The notes below the pieces were generated by a model that saw only the letters and a program-made list of their open reading frames with translations, searched no databases and had not been told where the DNA came from. Below are positions 1 to 8,713 of a stretch of DNA of 48,722 bases, piece by piece; the stretch's first letter is position 1; each line of letters opens with the position of its first letter. The stretch covers positions 1 through 48,722 of the forward strand of contig JAGWQN010000013.1 of the NCBI GenBank assembly GCA_028869995.1, written 5' to 3'. Both the position numbers and the translations under genes were made by a program. This DNA comes from Rhodospirillales bacterium (GTDB taxonomy: Bacteria > Pseudomonadota > Alphaproteobacteria > Acetobacterales > Acetobacteraceae).

Positions 1-12
1 GCCGTGGGGCGG

Positions 13-1461
13 TCATGAAGCCGTGTTCATGCCCCTCACCGGCAGCGCGAGGGTGGCGCGCAGGCCGGGCGCGTTGTCCGCGAGCGTCAGCGTGCCGCCA
101 TGCAGCGTCGCCACCGCCTGCACCAGCGCGAGGCCAAGGCCGGAGCCCGGCGTGCTGCGTGCCTGCTCGCCGCGGAAGAAGCGCTCCGTCGCGCGCGCGC
201 GGTCGGCCTCAGGGATACCGGGGCCACGATCCGCGACCTCGATGCGCAGGCCCTCGTCGCCGGCCGCAAGCGAGAGCTGCACCGCCGTCTCGGGTGGTGA
301 GAACTTGATGGCGTTGTCGAGCAGGTTGGCGACCGCCTGCTGGATCATGTCGCGGTCGCCGTAGAAGGAGATATCGTACTGAATTGAGGCGTCGAGCCGC
401 AGCCCCGCGTCCTCGGCCGGCGCGGCGTAGAGTTCGGCGAGGTCAGCGATCAACGCCGACAGGTCGAACGTGACGAAGGCGGAACGGCGAGCCCCGGCCT
501 CGATCTCGGCGATGCGCAGGATAGCCTGGAAGACGCCGACCACGCCGTCCAGATCCACCTGTGCCCGGTCGATCGCGGCGTGCAGTTCCTCCGGCGTTCG
601 GGCGTGGGTCGCCGCGTCCTCGAGCCTTGTGCGCGCGCGCGCGATCGGGGTGCGCAGGTCGTGCGCGATGGCATTGGAGACCTGCTTCACCCCGTCCATC
701 AGCCGCAGGATGCGGTCCAGCATGTCGTTGACGGCGCCGGCGAGCAGGTCGAACTCATCGCCGGTGCCGGCGATACGCACGCGCCGGGAGAGATCGCCCG
801 CGGCGATCGCCGCCGCGGTCGCCGATACGTCGGCGACCGTCGCGCGGAAGGCACCGCGTACCAGCGCGCCGCCCAGTGTGCCGAGCGCAAGCGCCACCAC
901 GGCGGACCACAGCAGCGCCCCGGTCAGCAGCCGGCGCAGCTGCGAGCGGACATGGGAATCGCGCCCCACCAGGAGATGGAACCCGCCCGGCAGGTTGAAC
1001 TCGTGCAGCCTGGCCACGCCGGTGAGCCCGGCGCGCTGCACCGGCAGCTCGAACCAGTTGGTGTCCATCGTCACGCCGTGCGGCCAGGCGTTGAGGTTGC
1101 CGGCAATGCGGTCGAAATGCGGGCCGACCAGCAGGTAAATCGCGTTGTCGTCGATATTGGCGGCGAGGCGCTGGTCGATCGTCTCGATCAGCGCCGGCAG
1201 CCCGCCCTCGTGGTAGCGCTCCGCCAGCCCCTGCGTGTCGGCGTTGATCGCGGCGTCCGTCTGCCGGTCGAGCAGGCCGACCGTGGTCCACCACAGGAAG
1301 GCCGCCAGCGCCAGAGCCGAGAGGCCGAACAGGGATGCGTAGAGGATGCCGAAGCGGAACCCCGCGGAACGGAACATCGGTGTCCGCCGCGGCCCGTGAT
1401 CCGCGCCGCCGCGTCCCAGCATCTTCAGTATGGTCGTGAGGCTCATCCTGCGTCGACGCAC
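13..1461 (-). CDS. Two-component sensor histidine kinase
   Basis: Membrane sensor kinase of 482 aa that should phosphorylate the OmpR-type regulator encoded just upstream. A first membrane segment lies near residues 36-63 and a second near 178-204, enclosing a periplasmic sensor region of about 115 residues. HAMP follows, then the DHp motif AHDLRTP with phospho-acceptor His267, and an ATPase domain with NLLDNAIKFSPP, DRGPGIP and GSGLGLALV. I chose GTG at 1461 because AGGGG sits 8 bases before it; an in-frame ATG at 1446 is the alternative. It is the last gene of an HtrA-regulator-kinase unit, 40 bases after the regulator stop. The signal sensed is unknown; misfolded envelope protein is an inference from the protease neighbour. 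Confidence 0.93.
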   Translation of the reverse strand: MRRRRMSLTTILKMLGRGGADHGPRRTPMFRSAGFRFGILYASLFGLSALALAAFLWWTTVGLLDRQTDAAINADTQGLAERYHEGGLPALIETIDQRLAANIDDNAIYLLVGPHFDRIAGNLNAWPHGVTMDTNWFELPVQRAGLTGVARLHEFNLPGGFHLLVGRDSHVRSQLRRLLTGALLWSAVVALALGTLGGALVRGAFRATVADVSATAAAIAAGDLSRRVRIAGTGDEFDLLAGAVNDMLDRILRLMDGVKQVSNAIAHDLRTPIARARTRLEDAATHARTPEELHAAIDRAQVDLDGVVGVFQAILRIAEIEAGARRSAFVTFDLSALIADLAELYAAPAEDAGLRLDASIQYDISFYGDRDMIQQAVANLLDNAIKFSPPETAVQLSLAAGDEGLRIEVADRGPGIPEADRARATERFFRGEQARSTPGSGLGLALVQAVATLHGGTLTLADNAPGLRATLALPVRGMNTAS

Positions 1462-1501
1462 CGAGCGGGCCCCTGGCGGCTGCGGCGCGACGCCGCACGT
1501 C

Positions 1502-2185
1502 TCAGGGCGCCTCGGCGCGCAACATATAGCCGGCGTTGCGCACCGTATGGATCAGCGGTGTCGGGAAGGGCTTGTCCACTTTCTGCCGCAGGCGCGAGAC
1601 GTGCACGTCGATGACGTTTGTCTGCGGGTCGAAATGGTAATCCCAAACGCCTTCGAGAAGCATGGTCCGGGTCACCACCTGACCGGCATGACGCATCAGG
1701 TATTCAAGCAGGCGAAACTCGCGCGGCTGCAGATCGATCTTCTCGCCGCCGCGGCGGACGGTCCGCGACAGCAGATCCATCTCCAGGTCGGCGACGGCCA
1801 GGCGCGTCACCGGGCCCTCGCCGCGGCCGCGCCGCGCGATCCCCTCGACGCGCGCCAGCAGCTCGGCAAAGGAGAAGGGCTTGGTGAGGTAGTCGTCCCC
1901 GCCTGCCTTGAGGCCCTTCACCCGCTCGTCCACCTGGGCGAGGGCGGAGAGGAACAGGACCGGCGTGTGGTTATTCTGAGAGCGCAGTGTCTCGAGCAGG
2001 CGCAGCCCGTCGATGCCGCCGGGCAGCATGCGGTCCAGCACGATGGCATCGAAGCTCTCGGAAGCGGCGAGGAACAGCCCGTCGCGGCCGTTGGAGGCGT
2101 GCTCGACGACGTGCCCCGCCTCGCGCAGTCCCTTCAGCACGAAGCCGGCCACGTCCTTGTCGTCCTCGACCACCAGGATTCGCAT
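1502..2185 (-). CDS. OmpR/PhoB-family response regulator
   Basis: DNA-binding response regulator of 227 aa. The receiver domain (about 1-115) has the acidic pocket VVEDD, phospho-acceptor Asp51 in VLDRMLPG, and Lys102 in LTKPF. The C-terminal half is a winged helix of the OmpR type (RRGGEKIDLQPREFRLLEYL, then DVHVSRLRQKVD). The reading frame is open further upstream, but the receiver begins exactly at the ATG at 2185, which is preceded by GAGGAG eight bases before it, so this start is firm. It lies between the HtrA-like protease and the kinase, and the three genes are probably one transcript. The kinase next door is the obvious partner. Confidence 0.95.
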   Translation of the reverse strand: MRILVVEDDKDVAGFVLKGLREAGHVVEHASNGRDGLFLAASESFDAIVLDRMLPGGIDGLRLLETLRSQNNHTPVLFLSALAQVDERVKGLKAGGDDYLTKPFSFAELLARVEGIARRGRGEGPVTRLAVADLEMDLLSRTVRRGGEKIDLQPREFRLLEYLMRHAGQVVTRTMLLEGVWDYHFDPQTNVIDVHVSRLRQKVDKPFPTPLIHTVRNAGYMLRAEAP

Positions 2186-2217
2186 CGTTCGTTTCTCCTC
2201 GCGTGAGATCGCTTCTA

Positions 2218-3345
2218 TCAGTTCGATTCGATCCGGGGGCGCAACCCTACCGCGACCGACAGGTTGAAGCCATGGCCGTTGCGTGCGCAACTGAGATCGA
2301 CACGCGCGCCTGGCGCGGTCAGGGCGATCGCGCGTTGCAGCGCGCGCACGGAACCGACTTTCTTGCCATTGACCGCGAGCAGCCTGTCGCCGGCGCGCAG
2401 ACCGGCGCGTGCCGCCGGGCCCTGAGGGGTCACCGTGGCGATGCGCACGCCATCAGCGCGGGCGCCGGAGAAGGGGGTGGCGGCGGATGAGCCTACGAGC
2501 GATACGCCGAGCCAGCCGCGCCGGATGGTGCCGTGCGCCCCGAGTTCGCCGGCGATCTTGCGCACCAGCTCGGCGGGAATGGCGAAGCCGATGCCGACCG
2601 ATCCGCCGGAGGGCGTGTAGATCGCGGAGTTCATGCCGACCACCCGCCCCTGGCTGTCGAACAGCGGACCGCCGGAATTGCCGGGGTTGATCGGTGCGTC
2701 GATCTGGATGAAGTCATCGAAGGGGCTGGCTCCCAGATCACGGCCGAAGGCGGAGACGATGCCGGCGGTGACGGAGCCGCCGAGCCCGAACGGGTTGCCG
2801 GCGGCGATCACCCAGTCGCCGACCTGCAGCGACCGGCTTGAGCCGAAGGTCACGGCCGGTAGCGGGCCCGGCGCGGCAATCCGGATCAGCGCAATATCGG
2901 TGAGTTCGTCCGAGCCGACGAGGCGGGCAGGAAAGCTGTGTCCGTCGGCGAGCCCGACGACGATCTTGTCGGCGTTGGCGACCACGTGGTCGTTGGTGAC
3001 GATCAGGCCTGAGGGGTCGATGATGAAGCCCGATCCGGCGCCGGCGAGATGGCGCACCGCCGGCGGCAGCCGGTCGCGGAGCTGCCTACGGATGGCAGGC
3101 GGCAGGCCGGCGAGCGGATCGCCCCCGCGGACCGTTTCCTCGACGGCGATATTCACCACCGCTGGCAGCACACGCCGAATCAAAGGGGCGAAGCTGCGCG
3201 GTCCTTCCGCGCGCGCGGGCGCGCAGCCCAGCAGCGGCAGGGCGGCGCAGAGCATCACCGCTCCGGTAAGCGCGGTGCGGCGGGGGAGGGCGGCGGGCAG
3301 CATCGAGGTCCGGTTCACAGGCGGGTTTGGCCGCAACGTCATCAT
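2218..3345 (-). CDS. HtrA/DegP-type serine protease with one PDZ domain
   Basis: Periplasmic quality-control protease of the S1C family, 375 aa. The N-terminus carries twin arginines, a hydrophobic stretch and LLGC at about 38-41, so it could be a lipoprotein or Tat/Sec-exported. The catalytic triad is visible: His120 in TNDHVV, Asp150 in LTDIAL and Ser224 in NPGNSGGPLF. One PDZ domain follows (about 265-365, from RRGWLGVSL to the C-terminus); classical DegP has two, so this resembles DegS or the single-PDZ HtrAs. Start at the tandem ATG at 3345/3342 behind GGAAACGA. The stop is 32 bases before the response-regulator start, so the protease leads a protease-regulator-kinase operon. Confidence 0.93.
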   Translation of the reverse strand: MMTLRPNPPVNRTSMLPAALPRRTALTGAVMLCAALPLLGCAPARAEGPRSFAPLIRRVLPAVVNIAVEETVRGGDPLAGLPPAIRRQLRDRLPPAVRHLAGAGSGFIIDPSGLIVTNDHVVANADKIVVGLADGHSFPARLVGSDELTDIALIRIAAPGPLPAVTFGSSRSLQVGDWVIAAGNPFGLGGSVTAGIVSAFGRDLGASPFDDFIQIDAPINPGNSGGPLFDSQGRVVGMNSAIYTPSGGSVGIGFAIPAELVRKIAGELGAHGTIRRGWLGVSLVGSSAATPFSGARADGVRIATVTPQGPAARAGLRAGDRLLAVNGKKVGSVRALQRAIALTAPGARVDLSCARNGHGFNLSVAVGLRPRIESN

Positions 3346-3422
3346 TCGTTTCCGCTGGTACAACCGCGCCGGGGACGATACGACTCACCCCGGACTTAAA
3401 TCGATGTCAGCCAGAGGCCGGT

Positions 3423-5792
3423 TCAGCCGGCCAACGGATTCTCGGGCCAGGCATGGCGCGGGTAGCGACCGCGCATCTGGGCTCGCACCTCCCGCCACGC
3501 GCCCCGCCAGAACCCCGCCAGATCGGCCGTCACGGCAATCGGCCGGCCCGCCGGGGAGAGCAGAGCAAGCCGTGGCACGAGGCGGCCCTCGGCGAGCCGC
3601 GGCGTGTCGGCAAGCCCATAGAACGCCTGGGCGCGGGCGGCGGCGAGTGGCTCCGGCTGTGTGTAGTCCACCCGTGCCCGCCCGCCGGGAAGAGCGATCT
3701 CGGCCGGCAGCATTGTCTCCAGGCGATGGCGCCGGCTGCGGCCGAGCAGGTCCGACAGCACGGTGAGGAGGTCGAGCTTGCCGGCGTCGGCCAGCCGGGT
3801 GCGGCCGTACAGCGCCTGGGCGAGCCAGGTCCGGTCGGCGGCGAGCGCGTGATCCGAGAGATCGGGCCAGTCCTCGTGCGGGAACAGTCGCGCCGCGAGT
3901 CCGATGCGGGCCTGGAGCTGGCGGACCGCATCCGTCCAGGGCAGCGAGGGCAGCGAAACCGCTTCCGCCAGGGCCCGGGCCGTGACCTCGGGGTCCACGG
4001 CGATCGTGCGATCCTCGAGGATCAGCGCGCCGAGCCGCCGGCGGCGCCGGGCGATCACGGCTTCCTGCGTGGGATCGAACGCCGTTTCCTGCGTGACCGT
4101 CACCTTGGCCGCGACCGGCTCTGGCAGGTCCGCGGGGTCGAGCGGGGCTGCGAGGCGGATCGTCGTCCCGCGCGAGACCTGGACCGCGGCAATGGCCAGG
4201 AAGGGCGCTTGAGCCAGGGGGTCGGTGAGCGGCAGGGAGGCGCCACCGCCGCCGGCCAGGCGGAAGCTTCCGGGCTCGCGGCGCTGGGCGATCCGGTCCG
4301 GGAAGGCCGCGGCGATCAGACGGCCGGGCTCGCCTTCGGCCGGCGCTGACGTGTCGAGGCGGCGCCGGTATGTCGCGGCGGTGCGGCGTAGGGTGCCGAG
4401 ACGGCGATCGTGGGCCAGCGCGTCGAGCCGGAGCGCGATGTCGGCGCTGGCCGCTTCGCGCAACGGGTCGCGCTCCTCCATCAGCGCCGCGAGATCGGCG
4501 GCGAGGGCGGCTTCCGCGGGGGAACGGGCGGCCAGCATCATCGCCGCGAGGCGGGGATGGGCGCCGAGTGCTGCCATGCGTCGGCCGGTATCGGTGATGC
4601 GGTTGGCCTCATCGAGGGCACCGAGGTCACGCAGCAGGGCGGTGGCCGTCGCAAGCGCCGCGGGCGGTGGCGCGTCGGGAAAGGGCAGCGACTCCGGTGT
4701 GGCGCCCCATGCCGCGCATGTGAGGCAGAGCGGAGCAAGGTCGGCAGCGAGGATTTCGGGGCGCTCCGACGCCGGCAGGCCGCGATGCAGCGCCGTGGTC
4801 CACAGCCGGATGACGATGCCTGGTCCCTCGCGACCCGCACGCCCGGCGCGCTGGGTCGCGGCGGCGCGGCTGATGCGCGCGGTGGTGAGCCGGGTCAGCC
4901 CGGAGCCCGGGTCGAACACCGGGGCGCGGCGAAACCCGCCATCGACGACCATGCGCACGCCGGGGATGGTCAGCGAGGTTTCGGCGATCGAGGTGGCAAG
5001 CACCACGCGCCGGCGCTCGCCGGGCGAGAGGGCGGCCAACTGCGTGGCGGGCGGCAAATCGCCGTGCAGCGCGAGCACGTCGGCGTCGCACGCACCGATG
5101 GCTTCCTCCGTGCGACGGATCTCGGCCATGCCCGGCAGGAAGACGAGGATGTCGCCCGGCGAATCGGCCAGCGCCTCGCGCACGGCGCGCGCGGCGGCGG
5201 ACGGCAGGTCGCGCGGATGCGCGAGGTCGCGTTTGGCGTGGCGGATGTCGGTGGGGAAGGTGCGTCCCTCCGCCGCAACGACCGGACCGGCGAGCAGGGG
5301 GGCGAGACGTTGCATATCCGGCGTCGCCGACATCGCCAGAAGGCGCAGTTCCGGCCGCAGCGACTGGACTTCGCGGCACAGCGCGATCGCGAGGTCCGCT
5401 TCGATGCTGCGCTCATGCACCTCGTCGAGGATCACCAGGGACACGCCCTCGAGCCCCGGATCCGTGAGCAGGCGGCGCACCAGGAGCCCCTCGGTCAGGA
5501 CCTCGATGCGCATCCCCGGACCGGTTGCGGAATCGATACGGGTACGAAACCCGATCAGCCCGCCCGGCGTCTCGCCACGCTCGCCGGCCATGCGGGTCGC
5601 GGCGGCGCGGGCTGCAAGCCGCCGCGGCTCCAGCATGACGATGCGCCCGCCGCGGATCCAGTCCTCGCCGAGCAGCGCGGGCGGCACGCGCGTCGTCTTG
5701 CCGGCGCCGGGCGGGGCGACGAGCAGTGCCGAGCGATGCTCGCGCAGCGCCTCGCGCAGGGCGGGGAGAGCCGCTTCGACGGGAAGTTCCAT
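3423..5792 (-). CDS. hrpB: ATP-dependent helicase HrpB
   Basis: DEAH/RHA-type helicase of 789 aa, close to the usual HrpB length. Walker A is PPGAGKTT near residues 27-34. The Walker B box reads DEVH at about 123-126 (ILDEVHERS), followed by SAT motif III and the helicase C-terminal motifs (ATSIAETSLTIPGV, QRAGRAGR). The remaining C-terminal part matches the HrpB-specific extension, including YTQPEPLAA and a PRHAWPENP ending. The start at 5792 overlaps the stop of the preceding amidohydrolase as TGATG, so translation is probably coupled. That is an odd place for an RNA-helicase-like housekeeping gene. Its cellular substrate is not well known in the family. Confidence 0.95.
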   Translation of the reverse strand: MELPVEAALPALREALREHRSALLVAPPGAGKTTRVPPALLGEDWIRGGRIVMLEPRRLAARAAATRMAGERGETPGGLIGFRTRIDSATGPGMRIEVLTEGLLVRRLLTDPGLEGVSLVILDEVHERSIEADLAIALCREVQSLRPELRLLAMSATPDMQRLAPLLAGPVVAAEGRTFPTDIRHAKRDLAHPRDLPSAAARAVREALADSPGDILVFLPGMAEIRRTEEAIGACDADVLALHGDLPPATQLAALSPGERRRVVLATSIAETSLTIPGVRMVVDGGFRRAPVFDPGSGLTRLTTARISRAAATQRAGRAGREGPGIVIRLWTTALHRGLPASERPEILAADLAPLCLTCAAWGATPESLPFPDAPPPAALATATALLRDLGALDEANRITDTGRRMAALGAHPRLAAMMLAARSPAEAALAADLAALMEERDPLREAASADIALRLDALAHDRRLGTLRRTAATYRRRLDTSAPAEGEPGRLIAAAFPDRIAQRREPGSFRLAGGGGASLPLTDPLAQAPFLAIAAVQVSRGTTIRLAAPLDPADLPEPVAAKVTVTQETAFDPTQEAVIARRRRRLGALILEDRTIAVDPEVTARALAEAVSLPSLPWTDAVRQLQARIGLAARLFPHEDWPDLSDHALAADRTWLAQALYGRTRLADAGKLDLLTVLSDLLGRSRRHRLETMLPAEIALPGGRARVDYTQPEPLAAARAQAFYGLADTPRLAEGRLVPRLALLSPAGRPIAVTADLAGFWRGAWREVRAQMRGRYPRHAWPENPLAG

Positions 5793-7162
5793 CAATCCTC
5801 GAAGACGGCCTGCGCTTCCGGCAGCGCCCAGATGCGCGCGATCGCAGCGCTGCCCGCGGCCGTGATCGCAGCCTCGTCGATGCGGGTGCAACGTCCCTCG
5901 GCAACGAGGTGCTCACCGTCGACGAAAACGTCCGCGATGTCGGCCCGGTTGGCGAGCGCGATGAGGCCACGCCGGGGGTCCGCCAGCGGATGGAGCTGCG
6001 GATGGGTGACATCGACGACGGTGAGGTCGGCGGTCGCACCCGGCGCGATCGTTCCGAGTTCGGCACGTCCCACCGCGCCGGCGGCGGTGACGGTCACGGC
6101 GTCGAGAAGCTCGGGCGCGGTGGCGACGTCGGCACGGCCGAGCGCGATCTTGGAGATCGTCGAGGCTGCATGCAGCTCGCCCAGCATGTCGGCGTTGTAG
6201 CCGTCGGTGGCGACGACGGTGCGAACGCCGTGGGCGGCGAAGCGGGCGAAGGCGGCAGCCGTGCCGGAGCGGGCGAAGACGCGCGGGCAGTTGAGCACGG
6301 TCGCGCCACGCGCCGCCATCAGCCGCAGATCGGCATCCGTCGAATCGATGCAGTGCGCGGCGAGCAGATCCGGCGCCAGCAAACCGAGCCAGTCGAGATA
6401 TTCTGCCGGAGTCCGGCCGGCGTGGCGCGCAGCGATGGTGGCCACCTCCTCCTTGCTCTGCGCCATATGGGTGGTGATGAGGGTGCCGCGACGGCGCGCC
6501 TCGGCGGCCGCCTCGCGCAGCAGGTCGGGGCCGCAGGTATCGGTCGCGTGCGGAGCCATGACGACGTGGATGCGACCCTCTGCCGCGCCCTCCCAGCGCG
6601 CATGCAAGGCCTTCCAGGCAGCAAGGTCGGTGGCGCCATCGTCGCCCGCGTAGCGCATCGTTCCGTCGGCCCGAAGCGCGGCATCGGCGGTGGAAAAGAC
6701 ATAGGGCGCACCCCAGAAGCGGATCCCCATCTCGGCCGCCGCCTCGAACATCTCCGGGATGCCGTTGCGGAAGGCATCCATCACACTGGTGGCGCCGCCA
6801 CGCAGAAGCTGGAGGATGCCGAGGCGCGCGATCGCAAGACGTTCGCCTGGCGAAAGGATGTCGATGCCTCGGCGCGACAACGGCAGGAGCACCGTATAGA
6901 CGATGCTGGGGTGGCGCTTGCGTGCGTGACCGTCCTCCGTCAGGGAGCGAGCGATCGCTTCGCTGTAGGCGTGGTTGTGCAGGTTCATGAGCCCAGGCAG
7001 GACGAAGCGCCCCGGACGGTCGAGAACGGTGGCGGCGGCAGGGCGCGCGGCCTGCACCGCGGCGATGCGCTTGTCCTCGATCAGAATCCAGCGATCGCGC
7101 AGCACCGTCTGGCGGCCATCCTCATGAGCGAGCAGGTAGCTCGCGAACAGTGCTGTGCTCAT
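5792..7162 (-). CDS. Amidohydrolase-superfamily deaminase/hydrolase (TRZ/ATZ, 8-oxoguanine-deaminase-like)
   Basis: Cytoplasmic metal-dependent hydrolase of 456 aa. The fold signatures are visible: an N-terminal beta segment, the metal motif NLHNHAYSE, a later His in ITTHMAQSKEE, AAHCID, and the distal Asp in VATDGYNAD. The segment NCPRVFARSG stands where most relatives have NPSSN, so substrate use may differ from classical cytosine or 8-oxoguanine deaminases. The start at 7162 overlaps the racemase stop by ATGA. The neighbours are a hydantoin-type racemase and a PuuE-like deacetylase, which suggests a purine, hydantoin or other cyclic amide substrate. The reaction is inferred, not shown. Confidence 0.85.
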   Translation of the reverse strand: MSTALFASYLLAHEDGRQTVLRDRWILIEDKRIAAVQAARPAAATVLDRPGRFVLPGLMNLHNHAYSEAIARSLTEDGHARKRHPSIVYTVLLPLSRRGIDILSPGERLAIARLGILQLLRGGATSVMDAFRNGIPEMFEAAAEMGIRFWGAPYVFSTADAALRADGTMRYAGDDGATDLAAWKALHARWEGAAEGRIHVVMAPHATDTCGPDLLREAAAEARRRGTLITTHMAQSKEEVATIAARHAGRTPAEYLDWLGLLAPDLLAAHCIDSTDADLRLMAARGATVLNCPRVFARSGTAAAFARFAAHGVRTVVATDGYNADMLGELHAASTISKIALGRADVATAPELLDAVTVTAAGAVGRAELGTIAPGATADLTVVDVTHPQLHPLADPRRGLIALANRADIADVFVDGEHLVAEGRCTRIDEAAITAAGSAAIARIWALPEAQAVFED

Positions 7163-7806
7163 GCCAGCAGCACCGCTGCGAGGGCGGCGGCCGTTGCCTG
7201 CTGCACCGGTTCGACGACGGGCACGCCGAGCTCCGCGGCGAGTGCCGCGCGGTGCGCTGCCATGCCCGCGCATCCCAGCACGAGCACGTCGGCACCGTCA
7301 CGCTCGAGGAGGGCGCGCCCGCTCTCGGCGAGGCGGCTGCGTGCGTCCTCACCGGTGGTCTCGGCCGCGGTCGCCTCGACGGCGCGGCTGCCAGCATAGC
7401 GGGTGGCGAGGCCCATCGCGCCGACCAGGCGCCGCTGGCGACGGAGCGATGCGGCGGAAAGCGCGATGATGCCGAAGCGTTCGCCAAGCGTGAGGGCGCG
7501 CAGCAGGCCCCATTCGGCGATGCCCATGACCGGGCGGCCGCCCGCTACCTCGCGGACCGCGTGCAACCCCGGATCGGAGAAGCAGGCGAGGACGAAGGCA
7601 TCGGCCGGATCGTCCTGCACCAGGCGCACCAGCGGCATCACCACGCCGTCGGCATCGCGCTGGGTGGTGATGCTCGGCGGCCCTTCAGCGAGCGTGCGGG
7701 TTTCGATCGTCGGCCCGCCTGGCAGGCGCAGCGCGACGATGGCGGCATCGATCGCGGCGGTGACCGAGGCGGAGCTGTTGGGATTGATGACGAGGATGCG
7801 CGACAT
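7159..7806 (-). CDS. Asp/Glu/hydantoin racemase family protein
   Basis: Cofactor-independent racemase of 215 aa, the normal size for hydantoin racemases and Asp/Glu racemases. It opens with ILVINPNSSASVT, the typical phosphate/carboxylate-binding start. The two expected catalytic cysteines are Cys75 (VLACFSDPG) and Cys179 (VLGCAGMA). Its start overlaps the upstream deacetylase stop (TGATG) and its stop overlaps the amidohydrolase start (ATGA), so it is the middle gene of a coupled set. In known operons such racemases epimerise hydantoins, allantoin or maleate-type compounds. Here hydantoin or allantoin-like substrates are the best guess. Confidence 0.87.
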   Translation of the reverse strand: MSRILVINPNSSASVTAAIDAAIVALRLPGGPTIETRTLAEGPPSITTQRDADGVVMPLVRLVQDDPADAFVLACFSDPGLHAVREVAGGRPVMGIAEWGLLRALTLGERFGIIALSAASLRRQRRLVGAMGLATRYAGSRAVEATAAETTGEDARSRLAESGRALLERDGADVLVLGCAGMAAHRAALAAELGVPVVEPVQQATAAALAAVLLA

Positions 7807-8675
7807 CAGGCGGCCTCGTGACGGAGGAAGTGATCGGCGATCTCGGAGCCGGTGGCGATCCAGAGATCGCCACAGCTGCGCGCATAGGTCAGGAACTCAC
7901 GCAGCAGACGCAGCCGCATGGGCCGGCCGCTGCATTGCGGGTGCAGAACGGTCGTCGCCATGGCGCCCCAATCGCGCGTCTCGTCCAGCTCGTCGCGCCA
8001 GAGCGAAAGCACGTGCTCGCGGGGGAAAATCGGCCGCGGGCTGAAACGGGCCGAAAGGCCCAGCATCCAGTCGTCGTATGAGGGGGTCACGGGCAGCTCG
8101 ACCGGACCCGGGCTGCCATCGGCGAGCACATGGCGATAGGGACGCACATCATCGCGGAACGACGAGGTGTAGGTGATGCCGCGCGCGACCAGAGCCGTCT
8201 GCAGCTCGGCGGTGAACTCGCCATACGGCGCGCGATAGCCGCGGGGCACCACGCCCAGTCGGCGCTTGAGGACGTCGAAGCCGCGATCGAGCTCCTCGGC
8301 CACGTGGGTCACGCCAGGGTCCGGCAGCAGATGGTGATACCCATGATGGCCGATCTCGTGGCCGGCGCGCAGAATCGCCTCCGCCATCGCCGGGTGTGCG
8401 TCGACGGCCCAGCCGGTGGTGAAAAACGTGGCCTTGAGGCCGAGTTGATCGAACAGCTCCAGCAGCTTCGGCGTGCCGACCCGTGCCTCGAAACCCCCAT
8501 AGCTCATCGTGACCAGGCGGGCGGCATGGGCGTCGTCCTTGCTCGTCCAGGCGGCCTCCGCATCGACGTCGACGGCGAGGAACAGGGCCGACTGAAAGGG
8601 CGTGGGCCAGGGATAGAGGGGTGCCGGCGGGGCAAGGTTGGCGGGACGAAGCGGAACGGAGCGGGTGTCGGTCAT
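7806..8675 (-). CDS. Polysaccharide deacetylase family protein (PuuE/allantoinase-like)
   Basis: NodB-homology hydrolase of 289 aa without a signal peptide, so it is cytoplasmic. It shows the metal Asp motif LAVDVDAEA, the TFFTTGW segment, HEIGHHGYHH with the two metal histidines, and YRAPYGEFT. The size and absence of an export signal fit the PuuE group, whose members act on cyclic amides such as allantoin rather than on cell-wall glycans. The link to a racemase and an amidohydrolase downstream supports that reading. The start ATG at 8675 has AAAGG upstream. A peptidoglycan or chitin deacetylase role is the less likely alternative. Confidence 0.85.
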   Translation of the reverse strand: MTDTRSVPLRPANLAPPAPLYPWPTPFQSALFLAVDVDAEAAWTSKDDAHAARLVTMSYGGFEARVGTPKLLELFDQLGLKATFFTTGWAVDAHPAMAEAILRAGHEIGHHGYHHLLPDPGVTHVAEELDRGFDVLKRRLGVVPRGYRAPYGEFTAELQTALVARGITYTSSFRDDVRPYRHVLADGSPGPVELPVTPSYDDWMLGLSARFSPRPIFPREHVLSLWRDELDETRDWGAMATTVLHPQCSGRPMRLRLLREFLTYARSCGDLWIATGSEIADHFLRHEAA

Positions 8676-8713
8676 GGTCTGGCCTTTCGCGCGGGCGTGG
8701 CTCGTGGTGACGA

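Noticed and set aside
4410-6200. 596-codon open frame on the plus strand
   Set aside because: It is antisense to hrpB and the amidohydrolase, both with clear motifs; no domain is visible in its product.
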